Both the position numbers and the translations under genes were made by a program. 64,000 nt of DNA from Neorhodopirellula lusitana (GTDB lineage: Bacteria > Planctomycetota > Planctomycetia > Pirellulales > Pirellulaceae): contig NZ_FXUG01000009.1 in the NCBI RefSeq assembly GCF_900182915.1, positions 248,001 through 312,000 on the forward strand, written 5' to 3'. Of the stretch, positions 18,451 to 28,153 are shown piece after piece. Every line of letters starts with the position of its first letter. Within the stretch, counting starts at the first letter, position 1. The notes beneath the pieces were generated by a model. It made no database searches, had not been told where the DNA came from, and was given only the letters and a program-made list of their open reading frames with translations.

Positions 18451-20622
18451 TTAGGTCATCACACGTCGCAGAAAACCATGCTGCTGATGAGCCTGTCCCA
18501 CACACCAAACTTGTTGCACATCCATGTGATCAAAGGTCGCCTGAGCGTCTTGCAACAATTTCGACAGACGCCTCTTCAGGGCAACCTGTTTTTGCTCAAT
18601 TACATCATCCACCCGGCCGGGACAATCCAGCGCCGCTAAATTCCGTTTGGCTTGCTCGGCCTGTTTCGAAGTGAGTTTGGTTTCGCGAGCCACACTCGAC
18701 GTCACGTCCTCGCCACCGGACTCATGACTCCAGTACCAAATTGAAATGGGCGACACCAACACCATCGTCGTCATCGATGCACCCGCACAAATGATCGCCA
18801 CGGTGGGCTGTTGCTTGGCACCCAGCAACGATTCAGGCGGCTCAGAATTCACCTCGTCATCGTCTCCATCCGACGATGTTGGATTCAGTAAATCAGCAAA
18901 CTCATACGCCGCAAAATTAGCCAGCGCAACCGCATCGGGCACCATTCCATCAATGGCCGTCAGCCCACCCAACCCCAACAAATCCACACGCCGCTGCACG
19001 GCAACGCGAGTCGCTGCCGCCATCATTAACGGACGTCCGACTTTCACTTTCTTATCAAAGTTGCTTCGCCAAGTGACCAGTGCCAAATCATCCTTATCAA
19101 TCGGAATTCGGCCGCGTGCTTCGGCCGCGACCATTTTGTCAGCGTCTTTATCGTTGACTGGTGGCAATTCACAAAACCGGCCCACCGTTTCATACGCGGG
19201 CAAGTTGCACCAAACCGCGGCTCCGGTCAATTCAATCTGTTCGAGCAAAGACTTCAACGAGGAAACCACCTCATCACTGTCGCTGCTGCGAAGCTTCCCG
19301 CCACGGCAAAGCGGTGTTTCAAAATCCACGTGCATGCACTTTCGCAGGATCGGCTTGGACTTTCCTTTTTCGATTTCCAGGCAAACCACCCGAACGCCCG
19401 CTGCCCCAACATCGAAACCCCAAGCGAGCTTACTTTTCCCCTTTGCAATTTTGGAAAACATCCCCTTCTTGATAACCATGTTGTCGGTCACCCGCCCATG
19501 ACCCACGCCCTGCAACGCCAAGCCAATCGCCACCGCATACGGACCGTACGACGACACCGGGCTTTCAACGGACTCCAGGTCGAGTGATTCCACCTGCCCC
19601 AAAACGCCCACGCGACCACCCGCCCAACTGCGGCGATTGCCAGTCCATTCCGAATACAGATCACGGCGGGACTTTCGCTTCCCCTTCACCGCTTCCTTCA
19701 ACTGCTTAACCAGGTCGGCAGCGTGCCCGCTACCAGGCACTTCCTTGGAAAATCGCAACGCCAAGCGGCCCAAGTTGTTGTACGCAAAAGGCTCATCCTT
19801 GAACTGCCCGCTTAACCAGTTCGCCGTTTCAATCTGATCCTTTAACTTGTAGTACGCTTCGCTACGAACCAAGTCGGGCAAACCGGATAGCATGTCATTG
19901 GCGGCGGCAAAGTCTTGTCGAGCGTAGAGCTTCTCGGCTCGCCGAATCAACTTCGCGCCAAGCTGGCGTGAAAACGTCAGATACTGTTCGTTGTCTGGCT
20001 GCAACTCAAGAAGTTGGCAATTCAACCCCATCGCAGTCAGGTAATCCTTCTGGGCCAAGGCCTGTTGCAACTCCTTTTGAAGCTCAGCGAGTTGACCGAG
20101 ATGCTGACGGCCCGTGTTCAGAATGTTACGCGACGCATCATCGAGCAATCGATCCGGCAAAGGTGACAACACCGCCACGGCCTTCGCATGATCACCGCGA
20201 TCAAATAACTGACGAGCTTGTTCAATACGTGAGGTCGCGTCACCCACCACACGATCTCGCAACGCCTGTATCTTCCCAGATGCTTGATGTGCGGTAGCAG
20301 CGTGCTTCGCGAAACGAAAATCTTTCACATCAGCTAGCGATTTCAGCATCGTCAGCGAGCGTTCATAGTCGTGTGATTTCGCAGCGGCCACCGCTTCGGC
20401 AAGTCGTTTTTCGTTCGCTTCGTTCCGCTCGGCCAACCAAGCCGATAGATCGGTCCCACAGGCGACGCAAAACTTCTGCGTCAAGGTCACCGGACCACTG
20501 CACTGTTTGCATGACTCGTAAAGCGAATGACCACACGAAACACAAAACTGCGCCGCACCTGCGTTGGCGTGCTGACAAGCGCCACACTGAAGCGTCGCGG
20601 CAGGAGATTCTGAAACACTCAT
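18451..20622 (-). CDS. Zinc-ribbon protein with C-terminal PilM-like actin-fold domain
   Basis: A 723-residue multidomain protein; function inferred only. From ATG 20622 the N-terminus has two zinc ribbons (Cys13/16/27/30 and Cys38/41/52/55). A helical TPR-like region (about 60-330) follows. The C-terminal third, from about 395, looks like PilM, the cytoplasmic actin-fold ATPase of type IV pilus assembly. It has the phosphate loop FDVGAAGVRVVCLE, the RIPIDKDDLALVTWR segment and DAVALANFAAYEF. A divergent prepilin-peptidase-like gene lies alongside, which supports a link with type IV pilin or type II secretion systems. The frame is open to 20700; the shorter start is preferred because the zinc ribbon follows it directly. 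Confidence 0.75.
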   Translation of the reverse strand: MSVSESPAATLQCGACQHANAGAAQFCVSCGHSLYESCKQCSGPVTLTQKFCVACGTDLSAWLAERNEANEKRLAEAVAAAKSHDYERSLTMLKSLADVKDFRFAKHAATAHQASGKIQALRDRVVGDATSRIEQARQLFDRGDHAKAVAVLSPLPDRLLDDASRNILNTGRQHLGQLAELQKELQQALAQKDYLTAMGLNCQLLELQPDNEQYLTFSRQLGAKLIRRAEKLYARQDFAAANDMLSGLPDLVRSEAYYKLKDQIETANWLSGQFKDEPFAYNNLGRLALRFSKEVPGSGHAADLVKQLKEAVKGKRKSRRDLYSEWTGNRRSWAGGRVGVLGQVESLDLESVESPVSSYGPYAVAIGLALQGVGHGRVTDNMVIKKGMFSKIAKGKSKLAWGFDVGAAGVRVVCLEIEKGKSKPILRKCMHVDFETPLCRGGKLRSSDSDEVVSSLKSLLEQIELTGAAVWCNLPAYETVGRFCELPPVNDKDADKMVAAEARGRIPIDKDDLALVTWRSNFDKKVKVGRPLMMAAATRVAVQRRVDLLGLGGLTAIDGMVPDAVALANFAAYEFADLLNPTSSDGDDDEVNSEPPESLLGAKQQPTVAIICAGASMTTMVLVSPISIWYWSHESGGEDVTSSVARETKLTSKQAEQAKRNLAALDCPGRVDDVIEQKQVALKRRLSKLLQDAQATFDHMDVQQVWCVGQAHQQHGFLRRVMT

Positions 20623-20844
20623 TGAAAGCTGACCAGAAAGAAACAGGGGCGGGCATTCATCACTCGGCCAAGGTCGCAAACGAATGCAGAGCAAACTCAT
20701 TTCGCAAGCATCACAATCCTGACCACAGAACCTCGGCGAGCTTAATACCTGCCTACTGACTTACAAAAGACTCTCTCGGGCACTCCAAGATTGTTGGCTG
20801 GAAAGTTCACGATTCCTTCATAAAAACCATGCCTGCTACCTTCT

Positions 20845-22239
20845 TTGGGCGATGTGAGCGATAAAGTAGAGCGTTCCCTGCCATTTCGTTTTTTGAGATT
20901 CCGTCGCTTGATCGCCCGCCGTTCCCGTCGCTTTCACTCATACCGCAAGCTTGCCGTCGCGATCGCGATCGGATACCTCGTTGCCGCGGCAATCTACACC
21001 GCGGTGACAGCGATCCTGTTCGCTTCGGGACATGGTCACTGGTCATTTCAAGAAGCCGCGTTGCCGCGACTCAATGACGTTGTCGTCTTCACGTTTTTTG
21101 CAGTGTGCGGTGCCAGCGTCGGCAGCTTTCTGAATGTCGTTGTCTGGCGCATGCCCCAGGGGCTTAGTGTGAACGGCCATTCGTTTTGTCCTCGCTGCCG
21201 AAACACGCTGCGGGTGCGTGACAACGTTCCCATTTTTGGATGGCTGTGGCTTGGGGGACGCTGCCGAGACTGCCGACTTCCAATTTCATCCCGCTATCCG
21301 ATCGTGGAAGCGGCCGTAGCGATGACTTTCGCATGCATCGGCACCCTCGAACTTTACGGCTGGAATCTTCCCTATCACCCATCGCCTTTTCGAAGCGGGA
21401 TGCTGACCCCAATGGTCTCAACCTATTCGATCGTGCCGGTGACCTATCATCTCGTGGGTCTGGCAATCGCTTGGGCAATGGGCTTGATCCGATACGACCG
21501 AAACGGAATTCCGGCCCGATTGGTTTACTTCGCTGCCGCTTGGTTGATGATCGGCATGATCCTGGTCCCAGCACTCGCCAGTGTTCCCTGGCAACTGACG
21601 CTACCGGAAGGTTGGTACACATTGATCAACGGCGAGCCAAGGGCACGCCACTCAACCCCAGCTCACCTCGGTGAAGCCATTCTGCAAAATCTTGCCAACG
21701 TCCCGCTACTGATCAATACCCTCGTCAGGATCCTGACCGCACTGGTCGCCGCGTGCTTCTTTGCCCGAGTCATGGCACGTGCCCTGTGCCCCCAGGCCAA
21801 CCTGAAGACCGATCCGCTTAGCAATCACACTCAGCGTCTAGTGGATCTGGTGATGATGATCGCCGTGGTCGCTTTGACGGTCGGCTGGCAATCGACCTCC
21901 GGCGTCTTGATCGCTGCCTCGCTCTTCGCGTGCGTTGCCGGTCGGTGGTTTGGGCCTGACCGAACGGATGCCATGGGCCGATTTTCACTGTGCCTACCTG
22001 TCGCACTCGCATTGCAGGTGCTGTTTTGGCGGCCACTGATGGATTCCGGCTTCTGGCCTTCCGCCCCCACGCTGGCTGGTTCGAATCGTGGCGTGATCCT
22101 GGGATTCGCCATGGCCACTTTGTGCATTCCACTCTGGTTACGGCAATCAGCTTCGCCTGAGTCACAAAACGCGTCAGCCGAACCAGAATCCCCCTCCCCA
22201 CTTCACCCCTCCGACTCCGACTCCGATCCAGACGAATAA
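20845..22239 (+). CDS. Prepilin-peptidase-like membrane protein (A24 family), possibly not a peptidase
   Basis: A 464-residue polytopic membrane protein. Residues about 88-165 match the N-terminal domain of PilD/GspO: GASVGSFLNVVVWRMP, then a four-cysteine zinc-binding loop (Cys115, 118, 140, 143) and PISSRYPIVE. In the following helices the first catalytic Asp is plausible (Asp218 in IRYDRNGIP), but the second motif (GxGD) is not found. The C-terminal half is longer and different from typical enzymes. It may be a degenerate or modified prepilin peptidase. The TTG start at 20845 is the best option; GTG 20854 is close by. Confidence 0.78.
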   Translation: MGDVSDKVERSLPFRFLRFRRLIARRSRRFHSYRKLAVAIAIGYLVAAAIYTAVTAILFASGHGHWSFQEAALPRLNDVVVFTFFAVCGASVGSFLNVVVWRMPQGLSVNGHSFCPRCRNTLRVRDNVPIFGWLWLGGRCRDCRLPISSRYPIVEAAVAMTFACIGTLELYGWNLPYHPSPFRSGMLTPMVSTYSIVPVTYHLVGLAIAWAMGLIRYDRNGIPARLVYFAAAWLMIGMILVPALASVPWQLTLPEGWYTLINGEPRARHSTPAHLGEAILQNLANVPLLINTLVRILTALVAACFFARVMARALCPQANLKTDPLSNHTQRLVDLVMMIAVVALTVGWQSTSGVLIAASLFACVAGRWFGPDRTDAMGRFSLCLPVALALQVLFWRPLMDSGFWPSAPTLAGSNRGVILGFAMATLCIPLWLRQSASPESQNASAEPESPSPLHPSDSDSDPDE

Positions 22240-22384
22240 ACCTCTCCCGAATAGCGACCAACTGACATCTGAAAAGAAATCGCGAACCGATAATCTGCCG
22301 CTTGCGATACTAGCCAGACCCCGGGGCGACTAAACTGAGTACGACCGGCCCCAACCCCATATCGTCCCCCACACGAGCACCGCA

Positions 22385-22951
22385 TTGTCCGCAGGCGATG
22401 AAAACGTCCTGATTCGCCTCGCCCTGGAAGGAGACCAGCCGGCGTTTGAATTGCTGGTCGTCGAGCACCAAGACCGGCTTTTTGGGGCAATGACCCATGT
22501 CTGTGGGAATTCTCACGATGCAGAGGAAGTCACCCAAGAAGCATTCATCCGAGCATTCTTGAAGCTAGACAGTTTCCAGCAAAACAGCCAGTTCTTCACT
22601 TGGCTGTACCGTATCGCGTTCAACATCGCCCTCTCACGAAAACGCCGTAAACGAGCCAAAGTCTCGCTCGATCAACAACGCGATGAACTGGGCAGCGACG
22701 TGGTGGACCAGGGGGATTCCGTCGACGCAGCAATGATCCGCGACGATCACGTCAGCCTTGTCCAAACCGCGATGAGCCAGTTGAGCGAACAACATCGAGC
22801 GATTTTGATCTTGCGAGAAATGGAGGAAGCATCCTACGAGGAAATTGCTGAAATCCTCGAGCTATCAATCGGCACCGTGCGCAGCCGCCTGAACCGAGCT
22901 CGCAAGCAACTCCGACTGACGATCGAACAGGTTCAATCCGAAGCCGAATGA
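22385..22951 (+). CDS. ECF-type RNA polymerase sigma factor (RpoE-like)
   Basis: A 188-residue alternative sigma factor. Region 2 covers about residues 22-92, with the core-binding DAEEVTQEAFIRAF and the −10-recognition part FFTWLYRIAFNIALSRKR. Region 4 covers about 127-178, with the helix-turn-helix YEEIAEILELSIGTVRSRLNRARKQL. Translation starts at TTG 22385. No clear anti-sigma factor follows; the next gene is a small Cys-rich protein, which could be a partner but has no ZAS motif. Confidence 0.93.
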   Translation: MSAGDENVLIRLALEGDQPAFELLVVEHQDRLFGAMTHVCGNSHDAEEVTQEAFIRAFLKLDSFQQNSQFFTWLYRIAFNIALSRKRRKRAKVSLDQQRDELGSDVVDQGDSVDAAMIRDDHVSLVQTAMSQLSEQHRAILILREMEEASYEEIAEILELSIGTVRSRLNRARKQLRLTIEQVQSEAE

Positions 22952-23028
22952 TTCCCTCGATCGCTTGATCCAGACTTCGCCAGATCCATCCTGATGAGAA
23001 ACAGACGCGACTCGCAGAGAAACCCGTG

Positions 23029-23319
23029 ATGGCACCCAAAAAACGAACCACCCAACCGGTTTCCAAAACAGTTCCCCCAGCGTCGGCCCCCGGCAGCCTG
23101 TTTGACACCGCTAGTGATCCCGCACCGCGCCAGCCAGAAAACACGCGTGCCCCGAGGCCATTTATCGGCATCCAGTTCAAATGCTGCAGCACGTACGGTC
23201 GCATCTATCGAAACCATGAAGCCAACGCTTACGCCGGAAATTGCCCGCGATGTGGCAAGCGAGTCAACGTTCCCATTCGGCACGGCGGCGGCTCGGCGAG
23301 ATTCTTTTCCGCTGGATAA
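23029..23319 (+). CDS. Small cysteine-rich, probably zinc-binding protein
   Basis: A 96-residue protein of unknown function starting at ATG 23029 (a GTG directly before it is an alternative). The N-terminal half is a basic and Pro-rich tail. The C-terminal half has FKCCSTYGRIYRN, then NCPRCGKRVNVPI, so a Cys-Cys/Cys-x-x-Cys zinc ribbon is likely. It lies 77 bases after the sigma-factor gene on the same strand. Confidence 0.65.
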   Translation: MAPKKRTTQPVSKTVPPASAPGSLFDTASDPAPRQPENTRAPRPFIGIQFKCCSTYGRIYRNHEANAYAGNCPRCGKRVNVPIRHGGGSARFFSAG

Positions 23320-23605
23320 AGCAGATTGCGAACGAATCTGGCTGCAAACGGAATCTGCTCCAACTCGCCCGCCGTTTGCGACAAAACGTGGCAGTTCGCC
23401 CACCGTAAAACGACTTTCAGCTCAATTCAGCTGCTTTTACCGACAAAATCGGAAATAACCTGCCGAACATGGGGCCTCACAACCGAAACAGACCATAACA
23501 CCGGTCGGATCGACAGGCGACGAACGTTTGTTGCAGATCCATCAGCAGTCCGATTGGACGCCTGCTGATCCACGACCACATCCAGGACTGTTGGGAGGCA
23601 TTTCG

Positions 23606-25033
23606 ATGCGACGCAAATATTTCGGACTGGCGATGGCGGCCGTTGCCACCCTGGGACCTGCCCAGGCCTTTGGTGACGACAAAGATATCGCAAAATCAAT
23701 CATTGATCGACTGAAGGTTAGCCGCGATGCGGGTGACCTCAAAAATTTCACGCTCGACATGAAAGTCGATGACGGCGTGGTACTCTTCCGTGGCAAGGTC
23801 ACCGGAGACGCACAACGAGCCGTTGTGCTAGCAACTTCCGAAGGCGTCGAGGGCATCCGCGATGTCGTCGACCAACTCGAAGTTCAAGAAGCGGTTGCTT
23901 TGGCAGCATCAAAGCCCGCCAAAATTTATCGCCCCAAGACTTCGGTTCAAACCACCGAAGCGACTCAAGAATCGACCACCCCGGAAGATTCCGTTGAATT
24001 CGCCAAAGCTTTGGCCACCTCGACTGAGGCCATCGCCAGCAGCGAACTGCCGCTTCCTACCGAAACGCCAGCAAAGCTGATTCCAGCAAATCTAGCCAGT
24101 GCCCCAGTAGCTCAGGTCAACCCACACGTTGATTCGAACGTTGCTGCCAAGGCACAAGAAGTCGTTCCTGGCCTTGTCCTTCCGACAGCCGCTTACGAAG
24201 GCACCACTGCCAACCAAGCTCCTGCGAAGGCATCGATCAACGACGATCAATTGACTCAGTCAGTTGTTCAAGCGATCGGCCGAGCAAAAGCAGAAGGGCA
24301 CGTTGCTAACTTCGGTATCGACGTCAATTCTTATGACGGAATCATCGAACTGGAAGGCAAAGCCGCTTCGCAACAACAACGCGACTTCCTTGCCAACATT
24401 GCTCGACATGCACCCGGTGCCCGTGGCGTCCGCAACATGATCGAAGTGGAACGCCCCGCGGCGACCACTCGAACGGTTGCTCACCGATCACCACAGGTCG
24501 CTGCTCAACCACGTCAAGCGGCTCCGCGTTTGCAACCGTTGCCACAAGGCAACCCAAACGCCATCGCCGCCATGCCTTCGGGACACATGTCACAACCGCA
24601 AGGGCAATACCAACAACGCCAATACCAACAACAAGGCGTGCCAGCTCGTATGGCATCCTACGGTCAAGGCGGCCAACAGATGATCAACGGCGAAATGGTC
24701 GTGCCAGGCAGCATGGTCAATCACGGTGCCTCTGCCGGATCGTACGGCGGTCAAGTCAGCGGAGCCCCGATGATGGGGCAACCCGTACCGATGGCTCCAG
24801 CGGCTCCCGCCGGTGCTCCTCGATACGACTCGCCGAACCTGCCCAACTACGCTTGGCCTGGCTACGCAGCCTCGCCGAACTACGCTGCATTGTCGTACCC
24901 ACAACAGTACAGCCCATCCGCGTTCCCTTACATCGGCCCATTCTACCCTTACCCACAAGTCCCATTGGGATGGCGTAAGGTTAGCCTTGAGTGGGACGAC
25001 GGCTGGTGGATGCTTGACTTCACCGACAAGTAG
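23606..25033 (+). CDS. Secreted protein with two BON domains and a Gln/Pro/Tyr-rich tail
   Basis: A 475-residue exported protein. ATG 23606 follows a good ribosome site (GGGAGG, 6 bases upstream) and opens a signal peptide ending near AQAFGDD. A first BON domain spans about 23-92 (ending GIRDVVDQLEV) and a second about 208-282 (ending GVRNMIEVE). BON domains commonly bind phospholipid or peptidoglycan-associated surfaces. The stretch from about 285 to 450 is low-complexity, rich in Gln, Pro, Met and Tyr. The tail ends WRKVSLEWDDGWWMLDF. A strong terminator follows. An envelope-stability role is likely but inferred. Confidence 0.83.
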   Translation: MRRKYFGLAMAAVATLGPAQAFGDDKDIAKSIIDRLKVSRDAGDLKNFTLDMKVDDGVVLFRGKVTGDAQRAVVLATSEGVEGIRDVVDQLEVQEAVALAASKPAKIYRPKTSVQTTEATQESTTPEDSVEFAKALATSTEAIASSELPLPTETPAKLIPANLASAPVAQVNPHVDSNVAAKAQEVVPGLVLPTAAYEGTTANQAPAKASINDDQLTQSVVQAIGRAKAEGHVANFGIDVNSYDGIIELEGKAASQQQRDFLANIARHAPGARGVRNMIEVERPAATTRTVAHRSPQVAAQPRQAAPRLQPLPQGNPNAIAAMPSGHMSQPQGQYQQRQYQQQGVPARMASYGQGGQQMINGEMVVPGSMVNHGASAGSYGGQVSGAPMMGQPVPMAPAAPAGAPRYDSPNLPNYAWPGYAASPNYAALSYPQQYSPSAFPYIGPFYPYPQVPLGWRKVSLEWDDGWWMLDFTDK

Positions 25034-25096
25034 TCAGCAAAGGAAAGCGTCGGCTTCCACACGAAGGCGACAACCTGGCTCCTGACGAATATCACG

Positions 25097-25132
25097 AAAG
25101 CTCGACGTCCCACCCGGACGCCGAGCTTTTCG
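25097..25132 (+). terminator. Terminator hairpin after the BON-domain gene
   Basis: GAAAGCTCG and CGTCC pair with GGACG and CGAGCTTTTC around a five-base loop, with one mismatch. The hairpin begins 64 bases after the stop codon, and a short T-rich stretch follows. It is a likely intrinsic terminator. Confidence 0.75.
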
Positions 25133-25326
25133 CGTTTCTGAACGCAAGATGCCACCAGGCTACGCCACCAACAAAACTCTGGCTTCTGGCGCCAGCAATA
25201 TTGCGCCAGCTGAACCTGGGCCACTGCCTCATCGGCAACCATGGCCGCAATTTTCACCGGGACATTGCGTACCGCGTTTGATATGATGCTCAGCTAATCT
25301 TTTCTCTGATACGAATACAACGTTCC

Positions 25327-25827
25327 ATGTCCAGCGCTGAATCTCTCGAACGCCTCGAAGTCAACCTGTCGCCACAGGAGCGATTCGAGGAATACCTGCA
25401 AAGCCGCGGACAGCGACAAACCAAACCTCGTAAATTTCTCGTTGAGACCATTTTTTCACAACATGAGCATTTCGACGCCGACGAACTGATCGAGAAACTG
25501 CCCCGCAAAGGGCAACCCAACTACGTCAGTTCCGCGACCGTCTACCGCTCCCTTCGAGAATTCGTCGATGCTGGCCTGCTAATCAGCTTCCAGCTCGATG
25601 GACGCATGGTCTATGAACTCGACTACGGCTACCCGCCGCACGATCACCTGTACTGCACCCGGTGTCGTAAACTGATCGAGTTCCGCAGCGAGGAACTGAT
25701 GGGCATTCGTGACGCCGAGGCCGCTCAACACGGATTCCGAGTCACTGGGCATCGCCTGATCGTTCAAGGCGTCTGCCGCGATTGCACCGGCAGTCGGCGT
25801 AAAAAGAGAAAACAAGACCTGATCTAG
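25327..25827 (+). CDS. Fur-family metalloregulator
   Basis: A 166-residue ferric-uptake-regulator family protein. The N-terminal winged helix contains SRGQRQTKPRKFLVETIF and the recognition segment SSATVYRSLREFVDAGLL. The dimerisation/metal domain has the HDHLYCTRCRKLIEF motif and a second CRDC pair, so both structural zinc cysteine pairs are present. The subtype (Fur, Zur or PerR) cannot be set with certainty. The C-terminus is Lys/Arg-rich. It appears monocistronic. Confidence 0.92.
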   Translation: MSSAESLERLEVNLSPQERFEEYLQSRGQRQTKPRKFLVETIFSQHEHFDADELIEKLPRKGQPNYVSSATVYRSLREFVDAGLLISFQLDGRMVYELDYGYPPHDHLYCTRCRKLIEFRSEELMGIRDAEAAQHGFRVTGHRLIVQGVCRDCTGSRRKKRKQDLI

Positions 25828-26088
25828 CAGGCCACCACGCCACAAATCTCTGTCGCGCTAAAAAACGCTCTGCCCCGAATCAAGCCGCCTCGCCACTGCT
25901 ACAATAGCGAATCCAATGGGCCCCAAGCCAAGCTGTGCGGAGAACAGCGTCCCCACTTCCCGTTGATGCGGCAGCGACAACTCATCGACACGCAGCCGGG
26001 TAAACAACCCCAGAAACGGCCTGCCAACCGCTTGAGGCCAACCGTTTTGGGCCAACTATTCTAGAAAAGCAGTACTGGGCTGACTGTC

Positions 26089-26556
26089 TTAAGGTGTGTC
26101 GCGAATCTGTTTCAATAACGCCGAAAACACCAGTTCATTGGCGTCAAAATCCCGGCTCTCAGCCTGCATCTGTACCAGAATTCGTCCGGCGATCGGCATC
26201 TGCTCCCGAGTCGAATCGGGTGCGTCCAACAAGACGACTCGCGAGATCACCATCAGATCTAGGTAGTAAAACCTCAGGTCCATTGCTCGCTCATCCGGGT
26301 CGGCACCAGGCAGGACCACGCTCTCGCGCTCAACCTCCTCGTACTGATCTCGAAGCATTAAATCGACCTCGCTGAGGATCGCTTCGTCCTCGCGAGTAAC
26401 CGGTAGAGTCTCTAGCGACACGAAGCCACCACTGGGCAAATCAAACATCACCCCCTGATCGCCTTCGTCCTTCGCCCGCTCAACCAAAACCCAGTTGTCA
26501 GGATACAAGAACTTCAAACCGAAACCTTCAAACACCGAGGGCTCAGCCACTTTCAC
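26089..26556 (-). CDS. Conserved hypothetical protein downstream of the thioesterase gene
   Basis: A 155-residue soluble protein without a signal peptide. Its N-terminal FEGFGLKFLYPDNWVLVE and following β-rich pattern resemble the fold of small PsbP/Mog1-like proteins, but this is a guess from pattern alone. Translation begins at GTG 26556 (a second GTG at 26550 is in frame), overlapping the thioesterase stop by 14 bases. It is thus the third gene of the rpsR operon. No catalytic motif is seen. Confidence 0.7.
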   Translation of the reverse strand: MKVAEPSVFEGFGLKFLYPDNWVLVERAKDEGDQGVMFDLPSGGFVSLETLPVTREDEAILSEVDLMLRDQYEEVERESVVLPGADPDERAMDLRFYYLDLMVISRVVLLDAPDSTREQMPIAGRILVQMQAESRDFDANELVFSALLKQIRDTP

Positions 26557-27010
26557 CTTCCAACCGCTTCTTGATGTCCTCGGGAATTGCCGCCTTGCTC
26601 AATTGCCCGCCCGCCGTCAACCGACAACAAACCACCACAATTTCGCCCGTTGCCACGTCACGCCCGTGACAAGTGATTCCAAACCGGTACGTCACACTGC
26701 TCGCTCCAATACGATCTACGTACAAAGCAACATCCAAGACGTCCTCGAATCGCGCGGGTCCCTGGTAATCACACCGCGCCGAAACACGGGGCCAGGTAAC
26801 TCGATTGGCATCGTCATGGTCCGGCATCACCGAAATCCCTACCGATCGCAGGAACTCGTGCTCAACCGATTCGATGATCGGGAAGAATGCCGAAAAGTGA
26901 ACGATACCAGCTGCGTCAGTGTCGCGAAATTCGACACGACGCTTAGCCAGAAAGCGGGGCGAAGCGTTGCCCTCGCTAGAACTTACCACGTCGCGATTAC
27001 TCGCCGACAA
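26543..27010 (-). CDS. Hotdog-fold acyl-CoA thioesterase (4-hydroxybenzoyl-CoA thioesterase/YbgC type)
   Basis: A 155-residue single-hotdog enzyme expected to hydrolyse acyl-CoA thioesters. The signature FRDTDAAGIVHFSAFFPIIE contains the catalytic Asp of the 4HBT/YbgC group. It overlaps rpsR by 14 bases upstream and the hypothetical gene by 14 downstream, so all three are tightly coupled. YbgC normally belongs to the tol-pal locus, so pairing with a ribosomal protein gene is unusual. The substrate is unknown. Confidence 0.87.
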   Translation of the reverse strand: MSASNRDVVSSSEGNASPRFLAKRRVEFRDTDAAGIVHFSAFFPIIESVEHEFLRSVGISVMPDHDDANRVTWPRVSARCDYQGPARFEDVLDVALYVDRIGASSVTYRFGITCHGRDVATGEIVVVCCRLTAGGQLSKAAIPEDIKKRLEGESG

Positions 27011-27275
27011 ATGGCAACAAAGCCATGAAACGGGCGCGTTTCACAGCAGCGGTGACCGCATGCTGACTCGCAGCCGTGCAACCACTCTTACGACGGCCCA
27101 TGATCCGTCCCTGACGATTCACCATCTTCGACAGCAGCTCGATGTCCTTGTAATCAACGTACATCGGCCGCGGGCGGTGGCCATCGACGAAAATCGGATC
27201 TTTCTTGCGAGTACGGCTACGGACGCGTGAACGCTTACGGGCACGGCTACGCGTGCTCATTGGACGTGGAGGCAT
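26997..27275 (-). CDS. rpsR: Ribosomal protein bS18
   Basis: A small-subunit ribosomal protein of 92 residues. The core is recognisable: VDYKDIELLSKMVNRQGRI followed by the terminal helix VKRARFMALLPFV. An Arg/Ser-rich extension of about 25 residues precedes it. I chose ATG 27275 because an AGGAAAACC ribosome site lies directly before it; an ATG at 27260 is also in frame. The usual partners rpsF, ssb and rplI are absent, and a thioesterase gene follows instead. Confidence 0.94.
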   Translation of the reverse strand: MPPRPMSTRSRARKRSRVRSRTRKKDPIFVDGHRPRPMYVDYKDIELLSKMVNRQGRIMGRRKSGCTAASQHAVTAAVKRARFMALLPFVGE

Positions 27276-28153
27276 GGTTTTCCTGTGAAAGTAAAAGGCG
27301 AATGGTCTCATTCGGTCGAACAACCACGCACCATACGCAATCACCCGACTCGCCGAAGGGCGACCAGTGTGATGATGTATCGTGAATAATGCAATGCGTA
27401 TTTAGCGAACTTTCGCAGGTTAGGAAGCGAACCCAACACCGCCACCCACCAAGCCAAGTAGCCAGCAAACTCGAGACCCCAAATTCGAGAGCTCACTCAG
27501 GACAATCCAGCTCCGACCGAACCCCAGTATCTCCCCAAACCCCTTTTGATCGGCAGCGTCTCAACGAAACCCCGAATCTACCCCAAGGACAACCCAAAAC
27601 TCCTAACATCAAATACGACGCAAAATCAATACAAAACAATCACCACCCCAACAAACAACGAGCTCACCTTCCGTTCCCTAGGCCGCGAAGGTCGCCCGAG
27701 TTTGTCAGTCCAGTCGGATTCAGCTGGCACAAAACCTCAACTTACGCAGGAACGCGCAAGCGAGCAGAACCTTTCACTCGACTATACCGGCCAAGGACTG
27801 GCAACTTTGAAAATCGTCCAGACTTCGCACCGACACAGATCTCGACAACATCCCCAGCCACTTCGCGAAAGATGCCGGGCAAACCAACCCTGCCGAAGAG
27901 CGTTCAGCGCGAACAAAGAGAATCGCCCAACATCAATGTTCGACCAATTCCGGGCAATCACTACTCCGATGCGAGCTCGCACAACCCACCCTATCACCAA
28001 CACCGATAGGCCCGTCACCACTTCCGATCTCTCTGCAGTACAAAGGTCCGCTGTCACTGATCCAGGGTAGTCACGCAAATTGGCTAAGTACTCAAAGCCA
28101 AATACAAACCGCTTATGAACTCAAGTCTCTTCCCGTTGATTTTCGGCTGTAAA
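27276..28153. other. Intergenic region upstream of rpsR and downstream of the first rRNA unit
   Basis: About 880 bases rich in A and C on the plus strand. Open frames exist (27389-28009, 27546-28070), but the translations are low-complexity Arg/Pro/Thr/Gln mixtures without motifs and I judge them chance frames. It should contain the rpsR promoter near its left edge. No tRNA was recognised. Confidence 0.5.

Noticed and set aside
18746-19501. 251-residue frame on the plus strand
   Set aside because: Antisense to the PilM-like gene, no ribosome site or motif.
27389-28070. Two overlapping plus-strand frames of 206 and 174 residues
   Set aside because: They overlap each other, lack motifs and are Arg/Pro/Thr-rich, as expected from chance in A/C-rich DNA.
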